A stretch of 64,000 nt of DNA, taken from contig NZ_CP097269.1 of NCBI RefSeq assembly GCF_028473645.1, positions 4,358,001 to 4,422,000 on the forward strand. The letters are read 5' to 3'. The position numbers and the translations under genes were made by a program. How positions within the stretch are numbered: position 1 is the first letter of the stretch; each line of letters starts with the position of its first letter. Below are positions 54,406 through 63,347 of the stretch, in pieces. This stretch comes from Acidovorax sp. GBBC 1281 (GTDB taxonomy: Bacteria > Pseudomonadota > Gammaproteobacteria > Burkholderiales > Burkholderiaceae_C). The notes under the pieces were generated by a model. The model saw only the letters and a program-made list of their open reading frames with translations, ran no database searches and was not told the DNA's origin.

Positions 54406-55281
54406 GTGCTGAGTCTGCGCACCCGGCCCCACGGCGCCGCACCGACCGAAGAAGGCGCGCCCCTGCCTCCGTGCCACACCTGCGCCGGCCGCTCGCACTG
54501 CCTGCTCGGCCGGGCCCCGCGCGAGGTGCAGATGGCGGGCCGCGTGGTGGAGCGGCGCTTTCGCAAGGGCGAGACGCTGGCGCGCCAAGGCCAGTCCGCG
54601 CCGGTGCTGCAGATCCTCAAGGTCGGTACGGTGCTGCTGCACCGCCGGGGCGCCGAGGGCATCGACCGGCCCGTGGGCCTGGCGGGCTGCGGCCATGCCC
54701 TGGGCACGACGGCGCTGTTCGCGGCGCCTGCGGAGCTGTCGGGCACGGCCCTGGGCGAAGGCCGGCTGTGCGAAGTGTCGACAGAGGCCCTGCGCTCGCC
54801 GCACCACGGCGCTGCAGCTTCGGGTTGGCTGGACGCGCTGTCGCGCGAGAACGCACGGGCGCAGGCGCAGCTTGCGGACTGGTCGGGGCTGCTGCGCATG
54901 CGCGGGGCCACGGCGCGCCTGGCGGGCGCCCTGCTGTTGCTGGCCGATCTGCAGCGCAGCACCCTGGTGCGGCTGCCCACGCAGGCGATGCTGGCCGCAC
55001 TGCTGGCCACCACGCGCGAGACGGTCGCCCGGGGGCTCGCGCACATCGCCCTGACGGGCGGGCTGGTCCGGCATGACCGCTGGCACTGCGCCATCGTGCG
55101 GCCCCGCCTCGCAGCCCTGGCGCGCGGCATGGCCGAGCCGGTGTCGGGCCCGGTGGCCGGTGCTGCCTGGCGCCCGGGGGCGGCGGTGGTGGAGCACGCC
55201 GATGCGGCCGCCCCGCCGCCTCAGCCCTCGTTCAGCAGGGCCCGCACATCGGCGGCCAGCGCCTGCGCACCGCTGCCGTAG
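54406..55281 (+). CDS. FNR-type [4Fe-4S] Crp/Fnr family regulator
   Basis: 291 aa starting at GTG 54406 with GGAGG at 54393-54397. An N-terminal cysteine set C23-x2-C26-x5-C32 (PPCHTCAGRSHC) has exactly the FNR spacing, and Cys122 (RLCEVSTEAL) aligns with FNR Cys122, so an oxygen-labile cluster is likely. A cyclic-nucleotide-type barrel (FRKGETLARQGQ) is followed by a helix-turn-helix with recognition helix RETVARGLAHI: Glu205 and Arg209 are kept, FNR's Ser212 is Ala208. The tail overlaps the convergent sco gene by 61 bp. It borders the cytochrome oxidase genes, which fits oxygen control, but targets are not shown. Confidence 0.8.
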   Translation: MLSLRTRPHGAAPTEEGAPLPPCHTCAGRSHCLLGRAPREVQMAGRVVERRFRKGETLARQGQSAPVLQILKVGTVLLHRRGAEGIDRPVGLAGCGHALGTTALFAAPAELSGTALGEGRLCEVSTEALRSPHHGAAASGWLDALSRENARAQAQLADWSGLLRMRGATARLAGALLLLADLQRSTLVRLPTQAMLAALLATTRETVARGLAHIALTGGLVRHDRWHCAIVRPRLAALARGMAEPVSGPVAGAAWRPGAAVVEHADAAAPPPQPSFSRARTSAASACAPLP

Positions 55282-55829
55282 CGGTTGTACACGCGCAGGC
55301 GGCCGGCGGGGTCGTACACGTAGCTGCCGGCCGAGTGGTCCATGGTGTAGCTCGTGGGCGTCTTGCCGTCGACCTTCTTGTAATAGATCTTGAAGTCCTT
55401 GGCCACGGCGGCCAGTTGCTCGGGGCTGCCACGCAGCGCGAGGAAGGTGGGATCGAAGTTGGCCATGTAGGCCTTGAGCACCTCGGGCGTGTCGCGCTCC
55501 GGGTCCACGGTGACGAAGATGCCCTGGAGCCGGTCGCCGTCCGCGCCCAGCGAGCGCTTGACTTCCGCCAGTTCCACCATGGACGTGGGGCACACGTCGG
55601 GGCACTGGGTGTAGCCGAAGAACACCACCACGACTTTGCCTGCGAAGTCCTTGAGGTGGCGCGGCTGGCCGTTGTGGTCGGGCAGGGGCAGGTCCTTGGC
55701 GTAGTCGGCGCCGGTGATGTCCACGCCCTTGAATTCCGGGCCCTTCTTGGAGCAAGCCGCCAACAGGCCACCAGCGCTTACCAGCAAAGCGCTGGCAGCT
55801 ATTTTTTTAAGAGCAATGCGTTTATTCAT
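55221..55829 (-). CDS. SCO1/SenC family copper chaperone
   Basis: Delivers copper to the CuA centre of cytochrome oxidase; 202-aa lipoprotein with lipobox LLAAC. It has the thioredoxin-fold copper site CPDVC (FGYTQCPDVCPTS), FVTVDPERDTPEVL and the distal His in YTMDHSAGSY. The leader region (RIALKKIAASALLVS) is encoded by a copy of the 17-bp repeat. It is the last gene of the assembly group, next after ctaB. Confidence 0.94.
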   Translation of the reverse strand: MNKRIALKKIAASALLVSAGGLLAACSKKGPEFKGVDITGADYAKDLPLPDHNGQPRHLKDFAGKVVVVFFGYTQCPDVCPTSMVELAEVKRSLGADGDRLQGIFVTVDPERDTPEVLKAYMANFDPTFLALRGSPEQLAAVAKDFKIYYKKVDGKTPTSYTMDHSAGSYVYDPAGRLRVYNRYGSGAQALAADVRALLNEG

Positions 55830-55834
55830 GGCGA

Positions 55835-56746
55835 TCACAGCACGTAGTGGTCCACCAGCAGCGCGGCGAACAGCAGGCTCAGGTGGATGAGGGAAAAGCG
55901 GAAGGTCTCGCGGGCGAGCGCATCCGAGTAGCGGCGCCACAGCCGAAAGCCATAGGCGCAAAAGCCCAGGCTGAGCACCACGGCGGCAGCCAGGTAGATC
56001 CAGGAACTCATGCCGTACACGAAGGGCATGAGGCAGCCCGCGAAGAGGATCAGCGTGTAAAGGAACACCTGCAGTCGCGTGAACTCGTTGCCGTGCGTGA
56101 CGGGCAGCATGGGCAGGCCCGACTTGCGGTAGTCCTCCACGCGGTACAGCGCCAGGGCCCAGAAATGCGGCGGCGTCCACAGGAAGATGATGAGGAACAG
56201 GATGAGCGCCTCGGGCGCCACGTCGCCCGTCATGGCCGACCAGCCCAGCACCGGCGGCATAGCACCCGAAGCGCCGCCGATCACGATGTTCTGCGGCGTG
56301 AGCGGCTTGAGGATCACCGTGTACACCACCGCGTAGCCCACGAAGGTGGCGAAGGTGAGCCACATGGTGAGCGGGTTGACCCACCGGTAGAGCACCAATG
56401 AACCCGCCGCGCACAGCGCCGCCGAGAAAAGCAGCGTCTGCGTGTTGGACAGCTCGCCCTTGGCGGTGGGCCGCCAGGCGGTGCGCTTCATCTTCGCGTC
56501 GATGCCCTGCTCCACGATGCAGTTGAATGCCGCGGCGGCGCCCGCCACGAGCCAGATGCCGGCACAGGCCACGGCCATGTGCGCCCACTGCGCGCCGCTG
56601 GGCATGCCGGGCACGGCCAGCACCATGCCGATGAAGGCGCAGAAAACGATCAGCTGGACCACGCGCGGCTTGGTCAGCGCATAGAACTGCGCCGCGCGCG
56701 ACGGCATGCTGGTGATCGGAGGGGAGGTGGCGGGAGCAGCGCTCAT
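55835..56746 (-). CDS. ctaB: Protoheme IX farnesyltransferase
   Basis: UbiA-family integral membrane prenyltransferase converting heme B to heme O; 303 aa and about nine spans. The signatures are [18 protein letters not shown], the Asp-rich [37 protein letters not shown] and [16 protein letters not shown]. The start overlaps the cox15 stop by four bases (ATGA). sco follows after 5 bp. Confidence 0.96.
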   Translation of the reverse strand: MSAAPATSPPITSMPSRAAQFYALTKPRVVQLIVFCAFIGMVLAVPGMPSGAQWAHMAVACAGIWLVAGAAAAFNCIVEQGIDAKMKRTAWRPTAKGELSNTQTLLFSAALCAAGSLVLYRWVNPLTMWLTFATFVGYAVVYTVILKPLTPQNIVIGGASGAMPPVLGWSAMTGDVAPEALILFLIIFLWTPPHFWALALYRVEDYRKSGLPMLPVTHGNEFTRLQVFLYTLILFAGCLMPFVYGMSSWIYLAAAVVLSLGFCAYGFRLWRRYSDALARETFRFSLIHLSLLFAALLVDHYVL

Positions 56747-57951
56747 GCGGAGATTCTCGTTGCGCCCGTGGGCGCGGTTGTCGGTGTGCCGGCAGCGGCG
56801 GCCAGGGGACGGGCGGCGCCCACGGCGCGGCTGGCGGCCAAGGCCCAGGTGAGGACCACGACCAGGGCCGCGGCGCCGCCGGTGTGCAGCACGGCGGCCA
56901 CGAGGGGCCAGTCCAGCACCACGTTGGACAGGCCGGTGGCGAACTGCATCAGCGCCAGGCCCGCGATCCAGCGCGCCTGGGCCGGCAGCAGCGCGGCGCG
57001 GTGCAGGCGCCAGGCCAGCAGCCCGAGGGCCAGCAGCACTGCGTAGGCCGCCAGCCGGTGCGCATAGTGGATGGCCGTGAGGCCCGCGAAGGTGATGTGG
57101 CTGCCGTCCTGCAGCAGGCCCAGCGGCCGCCAGATCTCGAAGCCCTGGCCGAAGGCCATGTCGGGCCACCAGCTGCCCTGGCACGTGGGGAACGTGGTGC
57201 AGGCCAGCACCGCATAGTTGGTGCTTACCCAGCCGCCGAGCACGATCTGCACCGCCAGCAGCACGGTGGTCGCCACCAGCAGGCCTCGCAGGCCCCGGCC
57301 CAATGCCACGGGCAAGACGCCGCGCGCGGCGTGCGTCTCGCGCACGGCCTGCACGCACAGCAGCGCCAGCAGCACCAGCGCGCCGATCAGGTGCAGCGTC
57401 ACGATGGCGGGAAAGAGCTTCATAGTCACCGTGAGCGCGCCGAATGCGCCCTGCAGGCAGACCCACACCAGCGTCGCCGTGGGCCACCAGGGGCTCAGGG
57501 CGGGCGGCGGGCCCTGGTGCCTGGCCGCGCGCGACCGCTGCCACCACGCGCCAACGGTGAGCACGATGATGAGCATGCCCACGCCGCTGGCCAGGTAGCG
57601 GTGGATCATCTCCACCCAGGCCTTGCCGTGCGTGACCGGGCCGGTGGGCATGGCCTGCTGGGCGGCGGAGATTTCGGCATGCGCGCCCAGCGGGCTGGCG
57701 TTGCCGTAGCAGCCCGGCCAGTCGGGGCAACCCAGGCCTGAATCGGTGAGCCGGGTGAAGGCGCCGAACAGCACCAGATCGAAGGTGAGGAAAAGGGTCA
57801 GCACGGTGAGCGCCTGCAGGCGCCGCACGCGCGAGGTGCCGCGGTTGCGCAGCCACACCCAGGCCAGCGGCCCGAGCGCGATCACCGCGCCCAGCAGCAC
57901 CATGCGGGCGAGCGGGGCCAGGTCGAACAGCGGCTGGGCGTCCTGCATCAT
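56743..57951 (-). CDS. Heme A synthase (COX15/CtaA)
   Basis: Integral membrane enzyme that hydroxylates heme O to heme A; 402 aa and eight or so spans. Conserved histidines are in [37 protein letters not shown] and [11 protein letters not shown]. The periplasmic Cys-containing loop [13 protein letters not shown] is present. The start (MM at 57951/57948) overlaps the stop of the upstream gene. Confidence 0.94.
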   Translation of the reverse strand: MMQDAQPLFDLAPLARMVLLGAVIALGPLAWVWLRNRGTSRVRRLQALTVLTLFLTFDLVLFGAFTRLTDSGLGCPDWPGCYGNASPLGAHAEISAAQQAMPTGPVTHGKAWVEMIHRYLASGVGMLIIVLTVGAWWQRSRAARHQGPPPALSPWWPTATLVWVCLQGAFGALTVTMKLFPAIVTLHLIGALVLLALLCVQAVRETHAARGVLPVALGRGLRGLLVATTVLLAVQIVLGGWVSTNYAVLACTTFPTCQGSWWPDMAFGQGFEIWRPLGLLQDGSHITFAGLTAIHYAHRLAAYAVLLALGLLAWRLHRAALLPAQARWIAGLALMQFATGLSNVVLDWPLVAAVLHTGGAAALVVVLTWALAASRAVGAARPLAAAAGTPTTAPTGATRISA

Positions 57952-58697
57952 GGCGCTCCGGTGCGACCGGGCTGGTCCCACGAGGCCGAGGCGCGCATCA
58001 GCCGCTCCAGGTCCCGCTTGGCCTTGGCGGCCCCGGCGGCGTCCAGGCCCGCCGGAAAACGCATCATCCAGTGGCCCATGGGGTCGACGACGTAGAGATG
58101 GTCTTCGATCGCGTGGCCGGTGGCGGGCGCGAGCCACGCGGACAGCGCCTGCGCATCCACCCGCAGCACCTGGGCCTTTTGCAGGCCCGGCTGGATCTCG
58201 GGCGGCGGCGCAGCGCCATCGGTCACCAGCCAGACCCAGTCGATGCGGTCCTTGTCTTTGCCCAGGCTTTCGCGCAGCTGGCGCTGCAGGTACAGATGGT
58301 TCTGGCAGGGGGTGCCGCAGGCGCCGGGCGCCACGCTCACGAGCAGCCACTGGCCCTGCAGCTGGTCGAGCCGACCGGGAGCGCCATCGAGGGCGGTGGT
58401 CGCCATGCCCGCCGGCATCGCGCGCTGGGGGGCGATGAGTTCGCCGAAATTGCGCCGCCCTTCGGGCCGCAGCACGTAGTAGGTGAAGTACGAGGCCACC
58501 ACCGGCGCGGCGCACACCAGCAGGATGCCCAGCATCTTCCAGCGCCCCTGGCGCGACTGCTGCACGGCCGCCATGGCCCCGCCCGCGGGCGGCAGGCTGT
58601 GCACCGTGAGGCCCAGCGGGTGGGCGCCCTGGGGCGCGTCAGGCGGCAGGCTGGCGGCGTGGGCGAAGGAAGCGTCGGACGATTTGGAACCAGACAT
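57948..58697 (-). CDS. Sco-like membrane thioredoxin-fold protein of the oxidase cluster
   Basis: 249 aa. It has a cytoplasmic N-terminus, one span ([21 protein letters not shown]), then a periplasmic thioredoxin-like domain with a CxxxC ([13 protein letters not shown]) and [17 protein letters not shown]. It sits between surf1 and cox15 as in other Burkholderiales and presumably helps copper or redox maturation. It overlaps surf1 by 59 bp and cox15 by four. Confidence 0.85.
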   Translation of the reverse strand: MSGSKSSDASFAHAASLPPDAPQGAHPLGLTVHSLPPAGGAMAAVQQSRQGRWKMLGILLVCAAPVVASYFTYYVLRPEGRRNFGELIAPQRAMPAGMATTALDGAPGRLDQLQGQWLLVSVAPGACGTPCQNHLYLQRQLRESLGKDKDRIDWVWLVTDGAAPPPEIQPGLQKAQVLRVDAQALSAWLAPATGHAIEDHLYVVDPMGHWMMRFPAGLDAAGAAKAKRDLERLMRASASWDQPGRTGAP

Positions 58698-59409
58698 AGA
58701 GGATTGCCACCAGGCCGCAAAGCCCGAACCATTGGACGGCGTAGCCGTAGTGTTTTTCGACCCCGGCGTCGATGACGGGCCAGTCGCGCAGCAACCCGTC
58801 GTTCGCGGCCCCCGTCTGCAGCACGGTGAGTGGCGCCAGGGCCAGGCCGGTCTCGCCGCGATAGGCCGCCAGGTCGAGATTTTGCCGGATGCGGGAAGAC
58901 CCCTCGGCGCTGCCGGTGGCGCCGACTTCGTACAGCCGCGATGGCGCCGCAGCGATGCGGCCTTCCACCTCGGTGTCGCCCGCCGGCGTGGGGATCGGGG
59001 GCAACTGGGTGCGGTCCTGGAAATTGCGCGGCACCCAACCGCGCTGCACCAGCACGCTGGTGGCGCTGCCCTGCAATTGCAGCGGCGTGAGCACGAAGAA
59101 CCCCGGCCGGCCCTGCATCTGGCGGTTGTCCAAAAAAACGGTGTGGGCGGGCAGCCAGCGGCCGCGCAGCACGATGCGGCGGTGCACCAGTGGGTCGTCC
59201 GGCCCCGTGGCCGCTGGCAGGGCCGCGAGCGTGGCGCCCTCCAGTGGCGGCCGGGCCGAACGCCCGTCGATGGCGGCTTGCAAGGCTTCCTTTTGCGCCG
59301 CGCGCGACAGCTGCCAGCGCCCGAGCGACGCGGTCGCGGCCATGGCCAGCACGGCGGCCAAGCTGACCAGCCAAAATTGCAGGCCGGGTCGGCGTCTTGC
59401 AGATGTCAC
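58639..59409 (-). CDS. SURF1 family cytochrome oxidase biogenesis protein
   Basis: 256 aa with a membrane span at each end (FWLVSLAAVLAMAATASLG and [15 protein letters not shown]) and the family motifs LGRWQLSRAAQKEAL, FLDNRQMQGRPGFFVLTPL, VLVQRGWVPRNF and KHYGYAVQWF. It handles heme a insertion into subunit I. The start is GTG 59409, with no in-frame ATG before the first span. It is divergent from the twin-TM gene with 15 bp between starts. Confidence 0.92.
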   Translation of the reverse strand: MTSARRRPGLQFWLVSLAAVLAMAATASLGRWQLSRAAQKEALQAAIDGRSARPPLEGATLAALPAATGPDDPLVHRRIVLRGRWLPAHTVFLDNRQMQGRPGFFVLTPLQLQGSATSVLVQRGWVPRNFQDRTQLPPIPTPAGDTEVEGRIAAAPSRLYEVGATGSAEGSSRIRQNLDLAAYRGETGLALAPLTVLQTGAANDGLLRDWPVIDAGVEKHYGYAVQWFGLCGLVAILYVWFQIVRRFLRPRRQPAA

Positions 59410-59424
59410 GGGATAATGCGCTCC

Positions 59425-59646
59425 ATGAAATACGTGGTGGTGCTGGCCTTCCTGGCCATTCTGGCGAGCCTCGGTTCCGCGCTGTTCTTCATGATGCGCA
59501 ACGGCCGCAACGACAAAGCCCGCAGCGGCCACATGGCCCGCGCGCTCGCCGTCCGCGTGGGGCTGTCGATTCTGCTCTTCCTGTGCCTGCTGGCCGCCTG
59601 GAAGCTGGGCTACATCCAGCCCACCGGACTGCCGGCAACGCGCTAA
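59425..59646 (+). CDS. Twin transmembrane protein (DUF2909)
   Basis: 73 aa with two membrane spans (YVVVLAFLAILASLGSALFF and VGLSILLFLCLLAAWKLGY) and a charged connecting loop. It matches the small DUF2909 protein found beside cox genes. The only plus-strand gene in the oxidase block. Role unknown, probably oxidase assembly. Its promoter must lie inside surf1. Confidence 0.88.
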   Translation: MKYVVVLAFLAILASLGSALFFMMRNGRNDKARSGHMARALAVRVGLSILLFLCLLAAWKLGYIQPTGLPATR

Positions 59647-59706
59647 GCGCCACCCGGTCTGCCCGGCATGGCCCACGGGCCGCGGCGGGCACCGAAGCAC
59701 CGCCGC

Positions 59707-59733
59707 AAAAAAAGCGCCCTGCGGCGCTTTTTT
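59707..59733. terminator. Bidirectional terminator between twin-TM gene and coxC
   Basis: AAAAAAAGCGCC, short loop CTGC, GGCGCTTTTTT. It serves both the DUF2909 gene (+) and coxC (-). Confidence 0.93.
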
Positions 59734-59757
59734 CGTCGGGCCGCCGAGGGGCCTGGA

Positions 59758-60639
59758 TTACAGCCAATAGACCAGCACGTACAGGCCCAGCCACACCACG
59801 TCCACGAAGTGCCAGTACCAGGCGGCGCCCTCGAAGCCGAAGTGCTTTTCCGGCGTGAAGTGGCCCTTTTGCAGGCGCAGCGTGATGAACAGCAGCATCA
59901 GCATGCCCACGAACACGTGAAAGCCGTGAAAGCCCGTCAGCATGAAGAAGGTGGAGCCGAAGACGCCGGAGCTGAGCTTGAGGTTCAGGTCGGTGTACAG
60001 GTGGTAGTACTCGTAGCCCTGCACGCACAGGAAGACGATGCCCAGCAGCACGGTGGCCCACATGAAGGCGATGGTCTTGCCGCGGTGGTTTTCGCGCAGC
60101 GCATGGTGCGCGATGGTCAGCGTGACACCGGAGGTCAGCAGCAGCGCCGTGTTGATCGTGGGCAGCCAGAACGGCCCGACCGTCTGGAAGGGCTCCACGA
60201 TGCCGGCGGGCGATGCGGTCATGCCCGCCGCCATGCTGGGCCACACGGCCTTGAAGTCGGGCCACAGCAGCGCGTTGTCCAGGCTGCCCAGGGCCGGCAC
60301 CGAATGGGAGCGAGCCCACCACAGAGCGGTGAAAAAGGCGCCGAAGAACATCACCTCCGAGAAGATGAACCAGCTCATGCTCCAGCGGTAGGACAGATCG
60401 ATCTTGTGCCCGTACAGGCCGCCCTCGCTCTCGCGCACGGCATCGCGGAACCACTGGTACAGCACGAACAGCCACCACACCATGCCCAGGGCGAGCGAAT
60501 ACTTGCCCCAGTCGTGGCCGTTGACCCACTGGCCCGCGCCCAGGATCACGAAGAACAGGCCGGCCGCCGCCATCACCGGATGGCGCGATTCGGCGGGCAC
60601 GTAGTAGTACGGGGTCGTGCCGGGGGTAGATGCACTCAT
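59758..60639 (-). CDS. ctaE: Cytochrome c oxidase subunit III
   Basis: 293 aa and seven spans. It shows the family segments YRWSMSWFIFSEVMFFGAFF, PFQTVGPFWLPTINTALLLTSGVTLT, FMLTGFHGFHVFVGMLMLL and WYWHFVDVVWLGLYVLVYW. It is non-redox and stabilises subunit I and proton uptake. It ends at a terminator, the last gene of the coxBA operon. Confidence 0.96.
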   Translation of the reverse strand: MSASTPGTTPYYYVPAESRHPVMAAAGLFFVILGAGQWVNGHDWGKYSLALGMVWWLFVLYQWFRDAVRESEGGLYGHKIDLSYRWSMSWFIFSEVMFFGAFFTALWWARSHSVPALGSLDNALLWPDFKAVWPSMAAGMTASPAGIVEPFQTVGPFWLPTINTALLLTSGVTLTIAHHALRENHRGKTIAFMWATVLLGIVFLCVQGYEYYHLYTDLNLKLSSGVFGSTFFMLTGFHGFHVFVGMLMLLFITLRLQKGHFTPEKHFGFEGAAWYWHFVDVVWLGLYVLVYWL

Positions 60640-60690
60640 GTCAACTCCTGAATCTCAAATCGTTGTTATCCGTCGGGCTGCGGCCGTCCA

Positions 60691-60909
60691 TCAGACGACC
60701 CAGTTGACCAGCGCGATCAGCCCGATCACCAGCAGCAGCGCCGCGGCCAGGCCGACGGCGATGATGTGGATGGGGTTCAGCCGCTCCACGTCCTGCTGGT
60801 ATTCCGAGCCCTTGCGCAGGCCGATGAACGACCACGCCACCGCCCGCACGGTGCGCAGCAGCGAGCCTTTGCGGCGCACCGGCGATTCGCTGGGGCTGCG
60901 CGGGCTCAC
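60691..60909 (-). CDS. DUF2970 family small membrane protein
   Basis: 72 aa starting at GTG 60909, whose TGA-overlap with ctaG (GTGA) indicates coupling. A basic N-terminus and AVAWSFIGLRKGSEYQQD are followed by one span (IIAVGLAAALLLVIGLIALV). The DUF2970 pattern is typical between ctaG and coxC in betaproteobacteria. Function unknown, probably oxidase assembly. Confidence 0.88.
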   Translation of the reverse strand: MSPRSPSESPVRRKGSLLRTVRAVAWSFIGLRKGSEYQQDVERLNPIHIIAVGLAAALLLVIGLIALVNWVV

Positions 60910-61535
60910 GATCCGGCCCCCTGCGGCACCACACCGGCCGGCAGCGCGGCCGTGGGCTCGGTGGGCGCGGGCGGCGTCTTGCCGCCCACCTCGAAGAAGG
61001 TATAGGACAGGGTGATGGTGGTCACGTCCTTGGACAGGCGCGGGTCGATCACGAACGCCACGGGCCATTGCTTCTTCTCGCCCGGCTCCAGCACGTACTG
61101 GTTGAAGCAGAAGCATTCGAGCTTGTTGAAGTGCGCAGCCGCCTGCCGCGGCGCGTAGCTCGGGATGGCCTGCGCGGCCATGCGGCGGTTCTGCACGTTC
61201 TGGAACTCGTACATGACCGTGGCCAGCTCGCCCGGGTGCACCTGCAGCGATCGCTGCGCGGGCTTGAAGTCCCACGGGCCGCGCGCGTTCGCATCGAACT
61301 CCACGGTGATGGTGCGGCTCTTGTCCACCTGCGTGTTCGCGGGCACCTTCACGTCCCGGCCGGCCACCCCGTTGCCAGGCACCTGCCGCTCGGACAGCGA
61401 AAGGATGTTGATGCCCGTCATCTCGCAGATGTGCTTGTAGATGGGAATGAGCACGTAGCCGAAGGCGAACATGCCGACCGAGATCACGGCCAGCTTGCCC
61501 ACCATCTTGGCGTTTTCAGTGCGGAACATGCCCAT
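60906..61535 (-). CDS. ctaG: Cytochrome c oxidase assembly protein CtaG/Cox11
   Basis: Copper chaperone for the CuB site, 209 aa. It has one N-terminal span (LAVISVGMFAFGYVLIPIY) and a periplasmic domain with the copper-binding CFCFNQ (KLECFCFNQYVLEPGEKKQWPV) and Met-rich end. The start is at 61535, 14 bp after the small assembly gene. Confidence 0.95.
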   Translation of the reverse strand: MGMFRTENAKMVGKLAVISVGMFAFGYVLIPIYKHICEMTGINILSLSERQVPGNGVAGRDVKVPANTQVDKSRTITVEFDANARGPWDFKPAQRSLQVHPGELATVMYEFQNVQNRRMAAQAIPSYAPRQAAAHFNKLECFCFNQYVLEPGEKKQWPVAFVIDPRLSKDVTTITLSYTFFEVGGKTPPAPTEPTAALPAGVVPQGAGS

Positions 61536-61549
61536 GGCGCGTCCAGCTT

Positions 61550-61660
61550 TCAGCGGGCCAGCCAGGCCATCTTGACCATGAACCCGACGAAGAAGGCCAC
61601 GGCCACCGACGCCAGGATCAGCGCCATGCGCCGGTTGGACTTCTTTTGCTCGGGGGTCAT
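61550..61660 (-). CDS. Cytochrome oxidase small assembly protein (36 aa)
   Basis: A short gene between ctaD and ctaG: MTPEQKKSNRRMALILASVA followed by VAFFVGFMVKMAWLAR, a basic head and one membrane span. It lies 13 bp after the ctaD start region on the same strand. I recognise it as the small assembly protein often annotated at this place in Burkholderiales oxidase operons; its exact role is not known. Confidence 0.85.
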   Translation of the reverse strand: MTPEQKKSNRRMALILASVAVAFFVGFMVKMAWLAR

Positions 61661-61673
61661 CGAACGGCTTTCC

Positions 61674-63314
61674 TCAACCGATCACACGGGTGGCCGACGC
61701 ATCCAGCTTTGGCGGCGTTTCGTAGGTGTGGAACGGTGCGGGCGACGGCACTTCCCATTCCAGGCCCTCGGCCCCTTCCCAGGGACGCTGCGGCGCCACT
61801 TCGCCCTTGCCGCGCATCGCTGGTACCACGATGAACAGGAAGAAGTACACCTGCATCAGGCCGAAGCCGAACGCGCCGATGGAGGCCAGCATGTTGAAGT
61901 CGGCGAACTGCATGGGGTAGTCGGCATAGCGGCGCGGCATGCCTGCCAGGCCCAGGAAGTGCATGGGGAAGAACGTCACGTTGAACGTGATGAGCGAGCC
62001 CCAGAAGTGGATGCGGCCCCGGGTTTCGCTGTACATCACGCCGGTCCACTTCGGCGCCCAGTAGTAGTACGCGGCGAACATGGAGAACAGCGAGCCGGCC
62101 ACCAGCACGTAGTGGAAGTGGGCCACCACGTAGTAGGTGTCCTGCAGCTGGATATCGATGGGGGCCATCGACAGGATCAGCCCGGTGAAGCCGCCCATGG
62201 TGAACACGAAGATGAAGCCCACGGCGAACAGCATCGGGGTCTCGAACGTCATGGAGCCGCGCCACATGGTGGCGATCCAGTTGAAGATCTTCACGGCCGT
62301 GGGCACCGAAATCAGCATGGTGGCGTACATGAAGAACAGCTGGCCGGTCACGGGCATGCCGGTCGTGAACATGTGGTGGGCCCACACGATGAACGACAGG
62401 ATGGCGATGGACGAGGTGGCATACACCATAGAGGCATAGCCGAACAGCCGCTTGCGCGAGAACGCCGGCACGATCTGGCTGATGATGCCGAAGGCCGGCA
62501 GGATCATGATGTACACCTCGGGGTGGCCGAAGAACCAGAAGATGTGCTGGTACATCACCGGGTCGCCGCCGCCGGCGGGGTTGAAGAAGCTGGTGCCGAA
62601 GTGGCGGTCCGTCAGCGTCATGGTGATGGCGCCGGCCAGCACGGGCATCACGGCGATCAGCAGGTAGGCGGTGATGAGCCAGGTCCAGGCGAACATGGGC
62701 ATCTTCATCAGCGTCATGCCGGGGGCGCGCATGTTCAGGATGGTCACGATGATGTTGATCGAGCCCATGATGGACGAGGCCCCCAGGATGTGCATCGCGA
62801 AGATGCCGGCATCCATCGACGGGCCCATCTGCAGCGTGAGCGGCGCATACAGCGTCCAGCCCGCCGCCGGCGCGCCGCCGGGCATGAGGAACGAGGTCAC
62901 CAGCATGATGGCCGCCGGGATCATCAGCCAGAAGCTGAAGTTGTTCATGCGCGCGAAGGCCATGTCGGATGCGCCGATCTGCAGCGGGATCATCCAGTTC
63001 GCAAAGCCCACGAACGCCGGCATGATGGCGCCGAACACCATGATCAGGCCGTGCATGGTGGTGAGCTGGTTGAACAGCTCGGGGTTCACCAGCTGCAGGC
63101 CGGGCTTGAACAGCTCGGCGCGGATCAGCAGCGCCAGGATGCCGCCCACCATCAGCATGGTGAACGAGAACAGCAGGTACAGCGTGCCGATGTCCTTGTG
63201 GTTGGTCGCGAACACCCAGCGCCGCCAGCCCGTCGGGCCGTGGTGGTGGTGATCGCCGTGGCTGTCGTGTGCGTGGCCGCCCGCGTGACCGTGGTTGTCG
63301 AGAACTGCGCTCAT
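61674..63314 (-). CDS. ctaD: Cytochrome c oxidase subunit I
   Basis: Catalytic heme a/a3-CuB subunit, 546 aa, twelve spans. It has heme and copper ligands in TTMHGLIMVF, WFFGHPEVYIMILP (CuB His and cross-linked Tyr), VWAHHMFTTGM and VVAHFHYVLVAGS. The His/Gly/Asp-rich N-terminus (HGHAGGHAHDSHGDHHHH) is distinctive. It is downstream of ctaC and drives proton pumping. Confidence 0.97.
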   Translation of the reverse strand: MSAVLDNHGHAGGHAHDSHGDHHHHGPTGWRRWVFATNHKDIGTLYLLFSFTMLMVGGILALLIRAELFKPGLQLVNPELFNQLTTMHGLIMVFGAIMPAFVGFANWMIPLQIGASDMAFARMNNFSFWLMIPAAIMLVTSFLMPGGAPAAGWTLYAPLTLQMGPSMDAGIFAMHILGASSIMGSINIIVTILNMRAPGMTLMKMPMFAWTWLITAYLLIAVMPVLAGAITMTLTDRHFGTSFFNPAGGGDPVMYQHIFWFFGHPEVYIMILPAFGIISQIVPAFSRKRLFGYASMVYATSSIAILSFIVWAHHMFTTGMPVTGQLFFMYATMLISVPTAVKIFNWIATMWRGSMTFETPMLFAVGFIFVFTMGGFTGLILSMAPIDIQLQDTYYVVAHFHYVLVAGSLFSMFAAYYYWAPKWTGVMYSETRGRIHFWGSLITFNVTFFPMHFLGLAGMPRRYADYPMQFADFNMLASIGAFGFGLMQVYFFLFIVVPAMRGKGEVAPQRPWEGAEGLEWEVPSPAPFHTYETPPKLDASATRVIG

Positions 63315-63347
63315 CTTGGATTCCTCAGTGCGTTGGGGCGTGGGTGG

